Under the pieces are notes generated by a model that was given only the letters and a program-made list of their open reading frames with translations, had not been told where the DNA came from and ran no database searches. This document shows positions 46,901 through 60,761 of a stretch of 64,000 nt of DNA, in pieces. Location: positions 9,446,248 to 9,510,247 of the forward strand of contig NW_019211454.1 in assembly GCF_002443255.2 (NCBI RefSeq), written 5' to 3'. A program made the translations under genes and the position numbers. Position 1 is the stretch's first letter; every line of letters begins with the position of its first letter. Origin of the DNA: Varroa destructor. Lineage: Eukaryota; Arthropoda; Arachnida; Mesostigmata; Varroidae.

Positions 46901-49900
46901 ACTCACTTCCTCTTTTCCTGTAGGATCTATTGCGCTCGGTTTTGCTCTGGCCTGGCCGATTTAATGGCTTCTACTGGATACTGAGCCCTGGAAGCTTAGC
47001 GTCCCCGTATAAGTGAGCCATACATACGACCAAAGCAGTCCAGGACGACGCTGGCGTCTCGTTACTACGGACGCTTTCGCTGCAAGACGATAGTGCATTT
47101 GTGTGCAAATGGTTCGCGATTTACGTAGGTTTACAATAGAAAAAGACTGGAGTCTATAATTAGCAGATGGAGCGGTCACATCGTGTCGTATAGCGGTTGC
47201 AAGAGTTAATCACTGCAGAATTGATTTATGCCGCAACGTCCATTTAGACGTCCGTCGGTTCCGTTACTCATTCAGACACCGATGATAGTAACGACTGAAG
47301 ATAGCTAAATTATGCTTCTTCTCGAGACGTTCGTTGAGATTCTAGAAGAATTGACAGTAAAAACTAAGCGAATATAGAAACACAGGTTCACTTACGGAGC
47401 CGGGTACCGCATAGTTGTCAGGCCGTAACGTCCAGTAGTGTCAACGGCTGAGTATGATTGTTGTAGACTTACGCTTTTTCAATTAACAACGGTAATATAT
47501 TACAATGCTCACATCTACCTGTACCCGTAAAGTAGGTCCGTAAAAAAGAAATAATATTGCCGAGTGAAATCTGTTGGTCTTAGTTGTTTCGGTCACACAT
47601 GGACTATCTCTATTCACGCTTAATATAACTATGAATGTAATTAAACGCTTTAGGTTATTTATATCGTTGTCACCTGCCCTTTTCTCGCAGTTCTTATATG
47701 GTTCTCCCTTTCTACTCCCTTTACTTTAAGATGCGTTCTCGATTCGATGTGACCAGCTCGATCTTTCTCTCCAAACTGAATGATCGATAGGATGCACCGT
47801 ATTTACTTAGCACGCACAGACTGCTTAGAACGTTTAACATGTGGTACGGATCGTCGGATTGGCACCGGTAAGTAACTATCATCTGATCCACTTTTCCGTA
47901 CCGATCATAGTATCTTTCCATAGATGTTGTCGCCGCTCACACATTTCTGATCCGAGCGGTCAAGCGTCCGGGCTGTGGCAGGGCAGAACCTGCCCCCATA
48001 TTTATTTGTTGCTATCGTAGGACTTCGTTTGATGCTGATCCATCGAAGGCACCGAGGCGGGCGGTAACATCGCGAGAGCTCGACGCAAAATGCTATTTAT
48101 AAACGGATGTGACTAGGGAGACGAAAGCGGACTCCTCTCTTCTTCGGACATAGGGGCGCACGTATCATTCAGCTATTATTTTTTCGTTCCGATCGAAAGA
48201 CAAACTACGTGCCTCTGATTCCTCGGGGGAGCAATTGCCAAAGCGACGGATTTTGTTGGTATCTAAAAAGACCAACGGGCTAGCCCTTGTGTAGGTGTGA
48301 TGCGAGAGGACCGCAGTCGAGGGTAGTAGCATTAGTGAATAACAACCACAACGGAAAAGGAAGTTCGTGAGCCGTAATTTGAAGAAGGCCTCGAAGTTTA
48401 GAGTTGCAGAGGTGGATCGACGCGGCGGGTTGATATGTAAGCGGTGTCTAAAGGCAGACTGATTGATGGATGGGACAATCAGTGATTTTCGTCCTTTAAG
48501 AAATTTATGAGTATATATGTTTGTAGTTCATTATGTATAACATTTATAATGGGGGCTAGTAGTCCAGGATGAGAATGGTTATGCATGACACGACCAGAAT
48601 GCAGTTCGGTGTTTATAACGGTGACGCGCCGCACCAAAAGATACACATTTTTGGGTAATCTACACCCTGAAGGACTTCTGGATGAGGCGGTAAGAAAACT
48701 TGGCCATGTCAATGGTAGACACGTAACACGGCGAAAGCAAGCGAAGTTCCAGTTTTAACATATCCGGCTGGAAACTGGACATGGCATACACATGAATGTG
48801 TGGTAATAGAAATCACAATTCAAAACGAATTTCTATGTGGGGTGGCATGGAATTGTTTGTGACGTAGATGACCAACGAGACACGGGCGAATTTCGAAGGC
48901 GAAACATCAGTTTTAACATGCCTGCTGTACAAATGATACATCAAATTAACGGAAAATACATGTTAACGTACTCGACGCTCCAATAGGCTTTTCCTGCAAA
49001 TTCCTGAGATAAAACCTCAAGCTTGTTTTTTTAGGGCGGCCATGTGAATCATCTCTCTTCTGTTCTATTCTGAAATAAACATACATTTATTTCGTTAAAA
49101 AAAAATGCTACGCTTCAGTATACATCTTGTTGGAAATGAAACACACTCTTTACGGACTTAACGTAAACCTAACCTTATGCCCTCGTCGATAAAGGTGCCA
49201 GCCTTAATTGCTGTTTCATATTCTCGGAATATGTTAGGGCAGTATTCGTTGTATCATCTAGTTTCTCAACTTCTATGTAGCAGTTTCTTTAGTCACATTT
49301 AGAGCCGGTAACTCGAGGGTTTAACACTTTGAGATCGTACGGCGCCGGTGGTAAGTAAAATCATCTTAATAATACACGTCTCGTCTGCACAAAATGCACG
49401 ATGTAATTAGCAGCTCTATAGGTCACTGTAGTTAGCATTAGTTCTCGTGCGATCGTAGACAAGTGACAGACTAGACAAATTGTCGACTACTTCGAAAAAA
49501 GTTAAAATGGAAGGATAAGTTTAGCAAGACAAACTTTATAGTCTGTCTGCTTCAACGGATCGGTTTAGCTGTATATATAAAAACCGATGTCAACAAGAGC
49601 CAGCAAAGTTCTGTAGCTATGTGCTTCATGATAAGATGTGCCTTCGTACTGAAGTGTATTCAAACGCTACGCACTGGTCAAATGTTACCTCTAGTCGAAA
49701 CGATAGTTTTATAAATATTCTGTGGAGAACTTATCACCCAATATCGGAATCATAAGCCCCATACTTTAAACCATGCAAGTTATGACCGCATGATCGATTA
49801 GTATACTATATTAAATGTATATATTAACACATAGTATAAATATAAAAGCACACGTTATGCACAGTCTATTGGACCGTGTCGACCTGATTTTCGTTATATA

Positions 49901-52469
49901 AAATTGGGAATGGTTTACTTATAGCCTACGTCGGCCATAATGGCTATTATGCAACTTCCCTATGCTGGTGTATGGTCGGAGGCAGGAAACCATGAGGGAC
50001 GTGCAAGAGCGAGCCTCTCCCATTTCAGGTAGATTCTTCACACACACTTCGTTTGAAGCTACATCGTTCTCATTTAGTCTGTGTTGAAGCCCTTTAAATC
50101 AGAAATCATCAGTCCAACTGGGTCAAGCAGTTGTGTTAAATAATCGACCAATGCTATCTTATTCAGTTTTAGAAAATGGTTGAAAGCAGCTTGCTAGGAG
50201 ACATATACCCCGGACAGCGGATTTTATCGAGACGCGCTTCAGTAGCAGGTATAACAATGGCTTTCAAAATAATAGATTCATAATAACGCTCGAAATAGTC
50301 CAACACCAGAGACTACCAGCAGCGAAAGTTCAATTATCTGTAGTACAGTGCACCATCAAGACAAACATTATCATTATTCTATCAATTTTATTATTCAGCC
50401 CTTCCACTATTATAGGTTACATTCGTTTACGCAGGTTCCATATCCAGACCTACTGAAGCTCTGTTCAAGCAATAACAAAGACGCTCTAATAGGCGCATCG
50501 TCGATTTGGTCGTTTTTGTCACCACGTTTTACGCCGCATCCTTCCCGTCCAACAGCCGCGGTGACGGTACTCGAAATAAAGCAGGATCCAAATCATAACT
50601 GCACTGGCAACTGTTAGAATATACGCTCTGACGAGCTGTCCGGTCGTTGCAGGTCTCCGGCTATTCAAACGCCAACAGCTCAGACCGAGCCAGATAGAAG
50701 CAGATTTGTTGTTTAGCTTTCCCTTCCGAGCTTACATAGTCTTCATCGCAGACTTCATGAACTGTCAATCAATTACTTTCAAAACTTCTCGGTAATGGTG
50801 GGCATTGGTCACAGTGACTTACCGAACGTCGTCGGCGTTGGCCAAACGCGCGGTGCGTACAATGACGAACATTTTTTGCGGATCGGTCAGCGGTTGCGGC
50901 CGTGGCATGTTTTTTCCGTGTGTTTTGAGCGCAATAATGGAGTGAGGTAAAGACGGATCTATCAAGTAGCTGCGATTTTAGATTACGGTCTGCCGTGGTC
51001 GCTCTTGACGGGTGGCCATGGTTGTCAGAAATCGGTAGATGCCGGTTGCCGGTGTCATCAATCGCTGAATCCAACTGTAGGTTGCCCCCCCCAGTGGGCA
51101 TGTGATCACGCTTTCAGATTGAATAGCGTAATGAGAAGGTGTCGCTGTCAAAAATCAGCTGTGATTTTTTGTCATTGTTGCGGTTACCACCCGCAGTCGA
51201 CGTAGTTTCTTTTAGTGAAGATCAGGTTGACAAACGGAAACGGGAAGATATGATTCTGAAAATTTAAGAATAATAGAACAGATGTTGGCTATAAATTATC
51301 ACAGGAGTCCACTGGGATATTTGTTGGGTCTGCCATTTTATGAGGACGGTGTACATATGATCGTGTTAAACTATGTCTAATTTAATTCAAAATTAGGAGA
51401 CTGATTTCTAATTTATCGTCTTTTGAGAACAGCCATGCATATCTAGGCTATAAAATAGTTGGTCAGACGCATAATATAGCCAGGCTTTTATTAGCTACAA
51501 ACACACAGAAGAACTATAATAATACGTTATTGTTTTATACAGGCTCTGTCCGACCATTTTAACACTTTCTCCATTTAATCACACCTGCCTTATAGTATGT
51601 CATTGGCGGAGCCTGAATCAGTGACCCTCAGCTTTCCTAGCTCGGGATTTGATAGTAGGAAGCACTGTACCCACTTCCGTGGTGTCCCGCGTAACACATT
51701 AAGAAAATACTGAGTTGATATATGTGGCCTACTTCATACAAGCATCTTGGGACATAGTGTCTTAAATCGATATGAGATCTAACGGACAACAATATGTGAC
51801 TTCAACTGAGTGACAGATACACACAGACAGGCTGATAGAAACCAAGCAATAGAGGATTTTTCAAAACAGGTGTGACAAAGAGCAAACGAGGTCCATTGAA
51901 GGCACCTTTGTCCTTTACCTCTTACAAATACACACACATACACGCATATATACTAATAAACAGACACCTGTAGTGATGGCACTGATCTACTGACTAACAC
52001 GTTGCCAAAAGCTTCGCAAAGCTGTCGGCGTCCCTCCGGGGGTTCTCACCCACCCTGGCAGAAGCATGGAAACACTTCATCAAGACGTCTATTCTAAAAG
52101 CCTCTTTGAACGAAACCTCTTTAACAGAAACGATTTACAATACCACAGTTGTAACCGCCGCTGCTGCTGTGACCGCACTAACATCAGGAGCAGAAATTTC
52201 TCGAGTCGGTTTTATCACTTGTAGCTTTACCCCTTTCTGTCAGAGCTTGCCTCCCGTCTCGAACTTTCTTGCAGAGGGTGATTTGTGCGAGTTTTATGAA
52301 TTGTTGCGGACTTACCACGATAAATTACCGAGAATTACGAGAGAAAAATAGGCGTTGTGAGAACTTTGGAGGCGCTCATAATCTCCTAAAGAAGATTCTT
52401 GTCTTCTGGTTTTTTTTTTTTCGTAAATTGGACGCTTATGCAGACACAGTATATTGTCTAGGTTCGTTC
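43926..52469. other. Mostly non-coding stretch
   Basis: No supportable gene. A 108-codon plus frame at 46638-46964 contains an acceptor-like tract near its end, and a 110-codon minus frame lies at 50769-51101; both are at chance length. An imperfect palindrome occurs at 45211-45279 (GCAGAC-GGTCACC against GGTGACC and GTCTGC, with gaps). Confidence 0.4.
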
Positions 52470-52502
52470 CGTCCGGGAGACTTACACAAAGTCTCCCGGA
52501 CG
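52470..52502. repeat. Perfect 14-bp GC-rich hairpin
   Basis: The arms 52470-52483 and 52489-52502 are exact reverse complements around a 5-nt loop (ACACA). Much of the stem is G/C, so it would be very stable as RNA or as a cruciform. No U-run follows, and a bacterial-type terminator is not relevant in this genome. No associated gene is recognised. Confidence 0.9.
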
Positions 52503-54446
52503 CAACGGACTTTTTGTCGAGCGGTGCTTAGAATAAATGGATACTACGCTCTAAGTACATTTTTCGAAGGGTAACCTCGAGTGATGCTACTTTAGCTTTG
52601 CTACATTGTGTTGAATGTTTCGGTTTACATGCGATAATGAATATCTACATATGTACGTATTCGCTGCAAGTCTCGTTTAAATGGTAATTTCACATCGCAA
52701 CGTTGTTGAATAAATGAGACAACGATAAAATATGATAAGATACCATCAAGGCGGACGATTCACAAACGGATTAAATGTCAGTTTGTTAATTAATTGATTT
52801 AATTAAGTGATTTAATTATTGATTCACAGTGATTATGGATTCAATTCAAATAATTTATTTATTTTATCCCTCTATCGACTGAATAGACCAAAGTCATTAA
52901 TCATCATAGTTCACCTTATCGTGATATACAAATGACTGATATAGAAACGAAGCCATGGATCCGAAAATGAAACTTTCTTATTATTATTATATACACTGAA
53001 TGAAGTCTTCAAATAGTGAAGCTGTGAAAGCGTTAGCTGCCTTTTCGCATCTGAGATGCATGTATTGTCAGCAACAGGTGCGATCGTCGACTATCTTCCA
53101 ACATCGATGTACACCAAACTTCATCAATTCATTGTCACGGAAGTGAGCCAGGAAGAAAGTGAACCATCACAAAAATGCGTTCATTCGAATGTATCAAATA
53201 AATGACGAGACAAGAAAAAGCTCAAATGATAACATACGGGTGGCCCGTCATTATCTTCATCTGTCGTCCTATGACGCGAGCCATTCTGCTTTGGGTAATG
53301 CGTCGTCTGCAAGTTTGCGGGTGATACGTCTTTACGGATTAAGCGACAGCGTTACAGTACGACAATAGCCACAGTAACAGCCGAAGAAGAATGAAGATGT
53401 GACGGATGTTGAGACAAAGTACGTTGGTCACCATTGTGTTTTTGTAAAACAAAGGGCCACGCCAATAGAAAGTTAGAGAACAAAAAGCTAGAGTAGACGG
53501 CGTGAAGTTTTTTCTTTTTGTTGGTCTTATATGAGGTCCACATGTTTCATTCGATAGTATGATATGAGTGGATGGCAAAGGCGCATCCTAAACTACTTTC
53601 TTCGCTTGGCAGTATAACAAAGGCAATCATTAGCAAAACTGACTCATCCACCTGATGCCTCCATACCTTCGTAGGCCTTTAGGGTTTCCTAGCGGAAAAA
53701 TTCGTTCTAGACTAGATCTGTTCAGATGTGCAAAAACAAATAGCGAATTGGGCATATGAAGGACAAGTCCCTTTGAAGTCGTTCGATACAAGGGTTGTAT
53801 AGTAGGCAACAGTAAGTATATTAATAAGATGACTACTAGTTAGCCTAAATTTAAGCGAGATGTGGCCTAAGTCGATAGGTGCCTGCTAAACCTTTTTTAG
53901 CACCTCGCAGAAACTGGTCAGATTCAGTTTATAAGAAAAACGTTGCCCACCTGATACTAGGGTAAGTTTTACTATCACTACCTTCTGACTTATAGTCATA
54001 GAGCAGTATACCCTTTTACCAGCTCAAGCCTGTATATTCGAAATACCTAGATAATTCGCAGCAAACAGCGGCCTGCCTTTAAGTCACGGCTAAAGAGACG
54101 ATCAACTGACCCTGCTAAACTCACCTAGAAGATGGAAACGGCCTGAATGAGTCCTTATTGTCAGTCGCTGCCCGGTGACATGTCTGAAAGTTTCATAGGA
54201 AGCAACTATATCCAATATCCCTCCCTGAACGGCTTGAATTAAGCCATATAATGATCAATTAACATCACACTAATTTAATAACCAATCAAACATATATATA
54301 TATGCATACTTTTTAAAGCAATGTTGAATAACTGCTAGCAATATAAAACTCGAAGCATTTACTAGATGAATATACGACCGTTTATAAATGCACACCGTTA
54401 GCATTCACAGACATTTTTCAACTGTAAACATTGCCTCTATGCACTA

Positions 54447-54469
54447 ATATATATATATATATATATATA
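54447..54469. repeat. (AT)n microsatellite
   Basis: An uninterrupted dinucleotide run of 23 bp. Confidence 0.95.
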
Positions 54470-55228
54470 CATTGACAAAATAGTAGCTAAAACGTAGCGT
54501 TCAGAGAGGAGTTTCTTTTGAACATTTAGATGTTGTTCTAGCTTCTGGGGTCATTGTGACCTAACGCGATCCAGCGAGTTTGGCTGCGTGACCCCTATAT
54601 AAATGGTTACCTTATCTACCGACGGTGCTGTGCCGCATTTTCTGTCGGATACACTGTGTGATGCACTAATGTTTGTTCGAACGTTATTTTGCTTTGTCGT
54701 AAATATTATACTGTCAACGGGTGCGTTTACGTGTGAGCTGGCTCACAATGAATATACTGATCTAGATGAATGAAGACTCCACGGCTACACGCGCTAGGAC
54801 TACACCGTAACATGTAACATGTGCACAGAGGAACTATAAATCGTTATATCTTGTTAGACTGGTCGGCGAACCATAGTGCGCTAGAATATATCTTACTAGA
54901 ATGATAGACATGTTATGAGAGATACTTTTTGCGAAATGTCATCGGGCTGTTAAGTTAGTTAAACCTATACGTATAGATTGACTGATGTGTACACCCTTCC
55001 GCTGATACAGCCCCGTCACTATGCATTTCGCCTATGACATAATCATGTCGTCTGATCAGCTAGTCTGCGGTAACTGAGCAATAGATATCTCCGAATTAGT
55101 GTTTCACAAGCACGCGCTGTCAAAAAGTGGTAAATTCTGCTAAAAGTGTCGTCATTGTGTGTACACGCAAACGTTCAATGTGTGTTTGATCACCAAGGGG
55201 AACGATAGCGTCCAAAAGAATAACATAG

Positions 55229-55274
55229 TTTTTTTTTTTTTTTTTTTTTTCTTCTTCTATTTCTTCTTCTTTTT
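55229..55274. repeat. Poly(T)22 followed by CTT-rich tract
   Basis: A run of 22 T is followed by repeated CTT units. Read on the minus strand this is AAG repeats leading into a poly(A), which could be the 3' tail of an old retroposed copy in minus orientation. No body sequence could be identified. Confidence 0.9.
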
Positions 55275-56529
55275 GGGACCGAAGTGCGGCACAGGCAGAT
55301 GTACATGTACAACACTTCGCTGCGCTAAGTTGCTAATGATAAATTCTCACCGCCTCAAGGACTACGCAGCAAAAAGGTTTCAGTTTTGTTACCGGACTAA
55401 AGCCGTTTGTGTATCGCCGATGCTACTACCATCGTAGCCGGCGGCGGTGGTGTGGAGATAATGAGCCATCCTACCAGAATCCGTGCGTTTATTCCCAATG
55501 ACAGGAATCTGTCCATTTCGATGAGTCGTCTAGACTAGCAGGAATGAAACATGAATGAAGAAGAGATTAATGTTAGTAGTAACGTACATCTAGCGTTTAT
55601 TAAACAAAGAATATACGTCGGCAATGAAATGACTACGCTGAATGTTCGGTATAACGCAATTGCAGATATATAGGATAGAGGAAAAAATCTCTATACAATT
55701 GAAACGTTCGAGCTGGTAAGAGACAGATACGATGAAATAGGTAGATGAAAAGTAATCTGTATGCGAAGAACGAAGAAACAGTAAAGGTACATTGGGGTAA
55801 AGGGACGAAATGAAGATAAAAAAAAATAAATGCATTTGAAGGGCACTTTTATATAATCCAGACTGTTTAATTTTTGCTGAATCTGAATATTTCTATAATT
55901 TCTTATCAAGTTATTTGTTTTTCGAGTGTAATTTGGCGCTCATTTTGAACAGCGGATCTGCCCAATGGCGCACGGCTCCTGTGGCAGATCACGTCACTCA
56001 AACTGTTACGCGACAGAAGGGTAGTCGTGGACCTAATCGGTACGCAGGAATAGCGTCTACTACCGAAGCTTTCAGGTGAAAACGCGTAGAAAAGTGCGCA
56101 ATCCTTGAGAATGTTAATAATATAATAAATAATTCAACACCGATTCACGTTACAAATCGAGAGTAACGCACGGCTCATCGCCCATTTCCATTTTTACTAC
56201 GACATCTATCTCCGTTTCCCCTTAAATCGCTCTGGGCGAAACGTGCGGCAAAGTTCAATGCAGCTGCAGCATCAACATAGGGACGCAGGGTAACCACAGA
56301 ATCGGCAATTTGACTCATATTATAGTCAAAACGAGCTGTCTGCCTTAATCTATTGCTTTTCAGTATCGAACCTTATAGTATTCGCTCTCTGTTTAGGCTG
56401 GCAAATTTCTATGTCAGGCCAGGCGTGCCTAACGTTCTAGTAGGATGCAGCGGTAAGTACCTGAGCGTGGATGGATGATTGTGTGGCTCATTTTGCGTTG
56501 TGCTTTGTTACGAACAATGCCGACAGAAG

Positions 56530-56531
<2 letters not shown>

Positions 56532-56560
<29 letters not shown>
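56532..56560. repeat. (GCA)n / CAG trinucleotide repeat
   Basis: Nearly ten uninterrupted GCA units (29 bp). No long reading frame runs through it in the plus-strand Gln, Ser or Ala frames, so it appears non-coding. Confidence 0.95.
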
Positions 56561-56562
<2 letters not shown>

Positions 56563-57568
56563 TACGCCGTAAGCAAAACGATGTTTACAGCCTCAAAAAC
56601 GATTCCTTTCCCGTCGTAACAACTAGAAAAGCTTCTTCAGTGTAGCAATGTGATATTCAAGCGCATATCGAGACTCTATAAGGCTTTGATAAAGATGACG
56701 ATGGACAACTATAAACTTTCCGTCGGTGAATCCCATGGCAGCTCCGTTTTCCATATCAATAGGCGTGAGAATTGACCTAGGTTTAACTATATTCGTGTTA
56801 CTACCTGTAGGATTGTATAGCACGGATCGTTCCACGACAACCACCAAAGTTGGGGCGGATCCCTGAAGGACGCGTAAAATAGAATACACTGATTTGGTAC
56901 AGCTCGAGGCGAAGAAATCTTACGTTTGATGTAAGCGTGCGTTCCTTAAGGGACGACTTCAGTGAAAGGACTAAGCAGAAAGCGCTAAGGAAGGAAAGAA
57001 AGAACAAAAACTCAAAAAGCACTAATATCGAGTTAAACACGTTATTTCTATATAGTTATAGCTCGACCTAAGCTACGAGTAGTCTCTACAGAATTACATC
57101 GAATCGCAGTGAATTGCTCAAATATTATCCTACGCGGATGTCTATTTACGTGAACGTTCATTTATGGCCTAACGAAAATCCGCCATCGCGCGTTTGTCCG
57201 CACAATCGGAACATGAATATGAACAAGGGGAAATAATAGACAGGTCCAGATTAAATACAGACCAACCGAGAAACAAAATATAATATATGCAAACAGTCTA
57301 TGGAGTGGCGCTGCGAGAATACTGAGGGACCGCTCTGTGATATACACTAAACTCGCTTTCTCTGAATAACAGTAGAAGTTTTTGCAAAAACCTCGGCCAG
57401 CCGTTAAATCTCGCCCCCGACATTACTCTAGCATCCGCTAAAACGATGCTTGGGTGCTTGTGCCCATCTCACTTTTCCCTCATTGTTAATATTGAAGCCC
57501 ATGTCTTTCACCGTCCTAGCGAGCCGTTGCCATCGCAGCTGTTCGAGTGATTAAATGTCAGATGTACG

Positions 57569-57579
57569 GGTTCGAGCCC
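57569..57579 (+). other. RNA polymerase III B-box-like motif
   Basis: GGTTCGAGCCC matches the B-box consensus at all but one position. The upstream TAGCGAG-CCG segment near 57,517 is only a poor A-box, and the flanks do not fold into a tRNA cloverleaf. It may be a relic of a tRNA or SINE. Confidence 0.25.
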
Positions 57580-57988
57580 GGTCACATGAAGGGACACTCA
57601 TCTTCTTTTTTGACAAGGTTCAGCGAAGCACAGTCGCGACGTCGTTATCCAACAACCCGTAGACTAGCATAGTCAATGGGAGCAGCAAGTAACTGTCTTC
57701 ACCGAGAAAAATAGGCCGATATTCTAGCTGATAACAGTACACTAGCGAGAACTGCGGTCCATTGTTACCTGGACGGAGTTGGTGGAACCCGTAGCCGAAC
57801 CTGCTACGTCGAGATCGCGTTGGGCTGGGCGCAATGCTACTGTGATATTTACGTTTCAATAGCTCAACTAGTTGCATAGATAAAATCATACGATATATGT
57901 ATAACCGGTTGGAAGAATTCTTATTTATTTTTATATAGTTATTATATAGTGTTTACTTGTTTTTAAAGAAATTGCTAATTCTATATCA

Positions 57989-58027
57989 GGCCCAGCCCGT
58001 AGGCTCAAAGTGTTCGGCGGGCTGGGT
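57989..58027. repeat. 9-bp GC-rich inverted repeat
   Basis: CCCAGCCCG at 57991-57999 and CGGGCTGGG at 58018-58026 are exact reverse complements around an 18-nt spacer. Confidence 0.7.
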
Positions 58028-59138
58028 GCTAAATTCACTTACTAAAACCCCTTCAAAGACGATTAGCAGTTACATTATATCCATGTATATATATATATAT
58101 ATAGAAATACGGTTATCGCGAGTAGATCTTGGTATATAGTTAAACTGTATGATAAGAAACCTGTTACGAAACATATTCATCCCAGAAAAACATTGTACAA
58201 CGATCTACATTAGTGTGTTTTCTTAATACCGAATTACCTTCCTGAAATAGTGTTCGCTTAAATAGCTATCTGAAAACGGCGCTTCCACAGGAACTAAACG
58301 AGTTAGCATCACGTACAGATGAACTTTTTCAGCTCGCTCAGATAGACGTTATTACATTTATCATAATACATCCATAATCGGACGTAACGAGCTCCATTTT
58401 CCAGTCTGCTTTGCGTTGCACCCACACCGGCGGACGGAACTCGGCCATTACGATGGTCATGGACGCCATAGTGGTAATGCAAAATGTATAAAGTGTTCAT
58501 CACGCACTGTTATGCTCCATTGGACGCCCCCTAGACCGCGACAGAAACGATATGTCGCTAGAGAATAGCAATCGAATCAGTAAAAGCTGTCGACGAACGT
58601 CGGCCAATTCTACTTTTCGTGGCTGCCTACCTTTTATAGTTCGCTTCTCCAGTGCCCCATCTTGCCTTCGTCATAACATATGCCTCCGAGTCTATAATCG
58701 CGGCTCGCCCCATTATAGCCACTGCCGCAACAGCCCATTATAAGTTAAATAGTTATTGCGATTGCTATGGCCATAGGCACAGAAAAAGCAGTTGTTTACT
58801 GAAATTGAAACTATTACACTCGTCTGTTGCACACACCAATTCTACTACGGTGGCCTGAACTCCAGGACAATAATATCGGGCGACAATTACAAAAAGGTGA
58901 GGCCAAGACGAAACTCCTGCCTGGTGTTGCTAACTACGCGTTGGCAGTTATCGATAGTATTTGAATTTCGTTAGAACACGCAAAGCTTAGACGCGAGGAA
59001 GGCGTCTATGGTCAGTGCAAGCCAATTTAGGCACGTTCAAATAGCTCCAAATGTAAAAAAGAAAAAAAAAACCCTTTACCAGAATTATCCAACGTCGCAG
59101 GCATCACCCCGGTTTATAGCGAACTTTAAATCTTCATG

Positions 59139-59161
59139 TATATATATATATATATATATAT
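59139..59161. repeat. (TA)n microsatellite
   Basis: An uninterrupted dinucleotide run of 23 bp. Confidence 0.95.
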
Positions 59162-59554
59162 GGATGGAACCTGCCCAATGATCGCTGATTTAAAATTTCA
59201 ATGTGGCAAGACTAAACGTAGGGACACATCTAGTAATCTAGACTCTAAATGGGGCCTGAGTAGACTTCGTTTTGTGTTAAGGACCAGCCGCTTGAACAAC
59301 TGTACCGGACTGATGTCCAATTATACATTTAGAGACGTTTATGTAAATGTCAAAAGTGATTTATTCACTAGAGCTCACAGTGCTTTACGGGGTTACTGGG
59401 AACGCACAATTGATACATTGGATTGTTGAAAAACTTCACGGGTTTTTTCAGCTAGACACGCCAAACGCGTGAGATAAAACGAGTCGCGGGCTGACCTTGC
59501 TGTCGTTTAAGAGCTGAGATTTGCCCCTAGTAGATCTGCCAAAAATGTCCGGAT

Positions 59555-60227
59555 ATGTTTAAATTCACACTTGCGGTAGAGCGCTTTGAAGGTGGGCGAA
59601 ATTTCTGCAAAGGTTCGCTACACTATGCAGTCCTATTACGAAAAATTCTACTGAAAATAAAAGAAGACTGTCCTGTTTATTACCAAGATGTGATACTGGA
59701 GCAAAGGGCCCAAAGATGGCTTCGTTTTGGAAATTTCAATGCGAAACGTAGCTTTGTGGTTGTGGAAATGGTCGACCAAATACGAAAGAATTTAATGAAA
59801 TTATCGCAAGAGTTGAGTAGGACAGACATGTGAGCGGCCATGACACCACTAAGGACCCAAGCATTTACCAGCTGATAGCTTTCATGCGTTCGGGAAGAGC
59901 TGGTTACAAAAAGAAGCTCGATATTTTGGTGCCACATGAATTTGACGTAAAAGAGTTTATTCGATCGTGTTTGCATCTGCGGTACGACATATCGGTAATG
60001 AAACGGAACCGAGCCATTTTTAAGCGGTCGATTTATCGCGAGTGACGAAAAATGAATCACATATGATAATAATGTGCGAAAATACCGTAGTCAGAGCGAG
60101 CGGAACTTCTACAGCCCGTGACAAAGCCTGGGCAGATGTCGAAGAAGATTCAACGGGCATCGTGAGCTGCTGCCACCTGGCAAAACGATTAACTGCGACC
60201 TCTACCGGCCGCAACCAACAAGACTAG
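59555..60227 (+). pseudogene. Run of three frame-shifted plus-strand open frames, possible decayed coding region
   Basis: Three frames follow each other without a gap: 59555-59833 (92 codons), 59830-60045 (71 codons, no ATG, starts at a GTG) and 60042-60227 (61 codons). The peptides are Lys/Arg/Glu-rich and coding-like (for example L-R-K-I-L-L-K-I-K-E-D, then M-V-D-Q-I-R-K-N-L-M-K-L). The junction at 59830 could also be a splice donor (GTGAGC). The third frame is GC-richer and contains A-R-D-K-A-W-A-D-V-E-E-D, faintly like the helix of a MADF/Myb-type domain. No family assignment is safe. Alternatives are an old transposon relic or chance. Confidence 0.2.
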
Positions 60228-60725
60228 AACAAGCCGTTGAAGAAATCGACTGGAACAAATGAACAGAAGGGGCGTCTGTTTTCGTTACTAAAATTTTTAT
60301 ATAACCGTATACGTCTCTGACCATCTAGCAAAAACTGAAAGAATTTGAATGAAAAATTCTAACACATGTCCCGCATCATACGGGTCTTCGACCAACTAGG
60401 CGATTATCTGTTTCTGCAGGACTTCCTTGATGTTATTAATTTGGTTTCAATGGAGGAAAGCCATTTGTCACAATTCTCACTTGAAATTTTATAGTATAGT
60501 AGTGATCAGTAGAAGGTCAGCGCCCAAAATAGCACACATTTCATTCAGTAAGATGCGAAAAGTAATTACTTAAATTTTGGTTTAAAAACCCTCAGTATTT
60601 TTTAGAAAACCAAATATTTAATGCTTTGAGGTGAGAAATAATTGTATATTCAACGAATTTTAGAGATTATCATTTTTTGCGAAGATGTAGACAGTCGTTA
60701 CGACGCTGTTAGATATACAGACACA

Positions 60726-60728
<3 letters not shown>

Positions 60729-60757
<29 letters not shown>
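60729..60757. repeat. (TC)n microsatellite
   Basis: An uninterrupted dinucleotide run of 29 bp. Confidence 0.96.

Positions 60758-60761
<4 letters not shown>

Larger units (their letters stand above)
52503..59138. other. Mostly non-coding stretch with simple repeats
   Basis: No exon is supported. It holds (AT)n, poly(T)/(CTT), (CAG)n and a tRNA-like B-box, listed separately. All frames are under 100 codons. Confidence 0.45.

Noticed and set aside
46638..46964. 108-codon plus-strand frame with an acceptor-like CCTCTTTTCCTGTAG near its end
   Set aside because: The acceptor would leave only about 12 codons before a stop, and the upstream part has no domain.
50769..51101. 110-codon minus-strand frame rich in Arg, His and Thr
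   Set aside because: GC-rich patch with a competing plus-strand frame; no motif or splice evidence.
59680..60060. 126-codon minus-strand open frame
   Set aside because: Lies antisense to the plus-strand coding-like frames, with hydrophobic and cysteine-scattered composition; length is within chance expectation.
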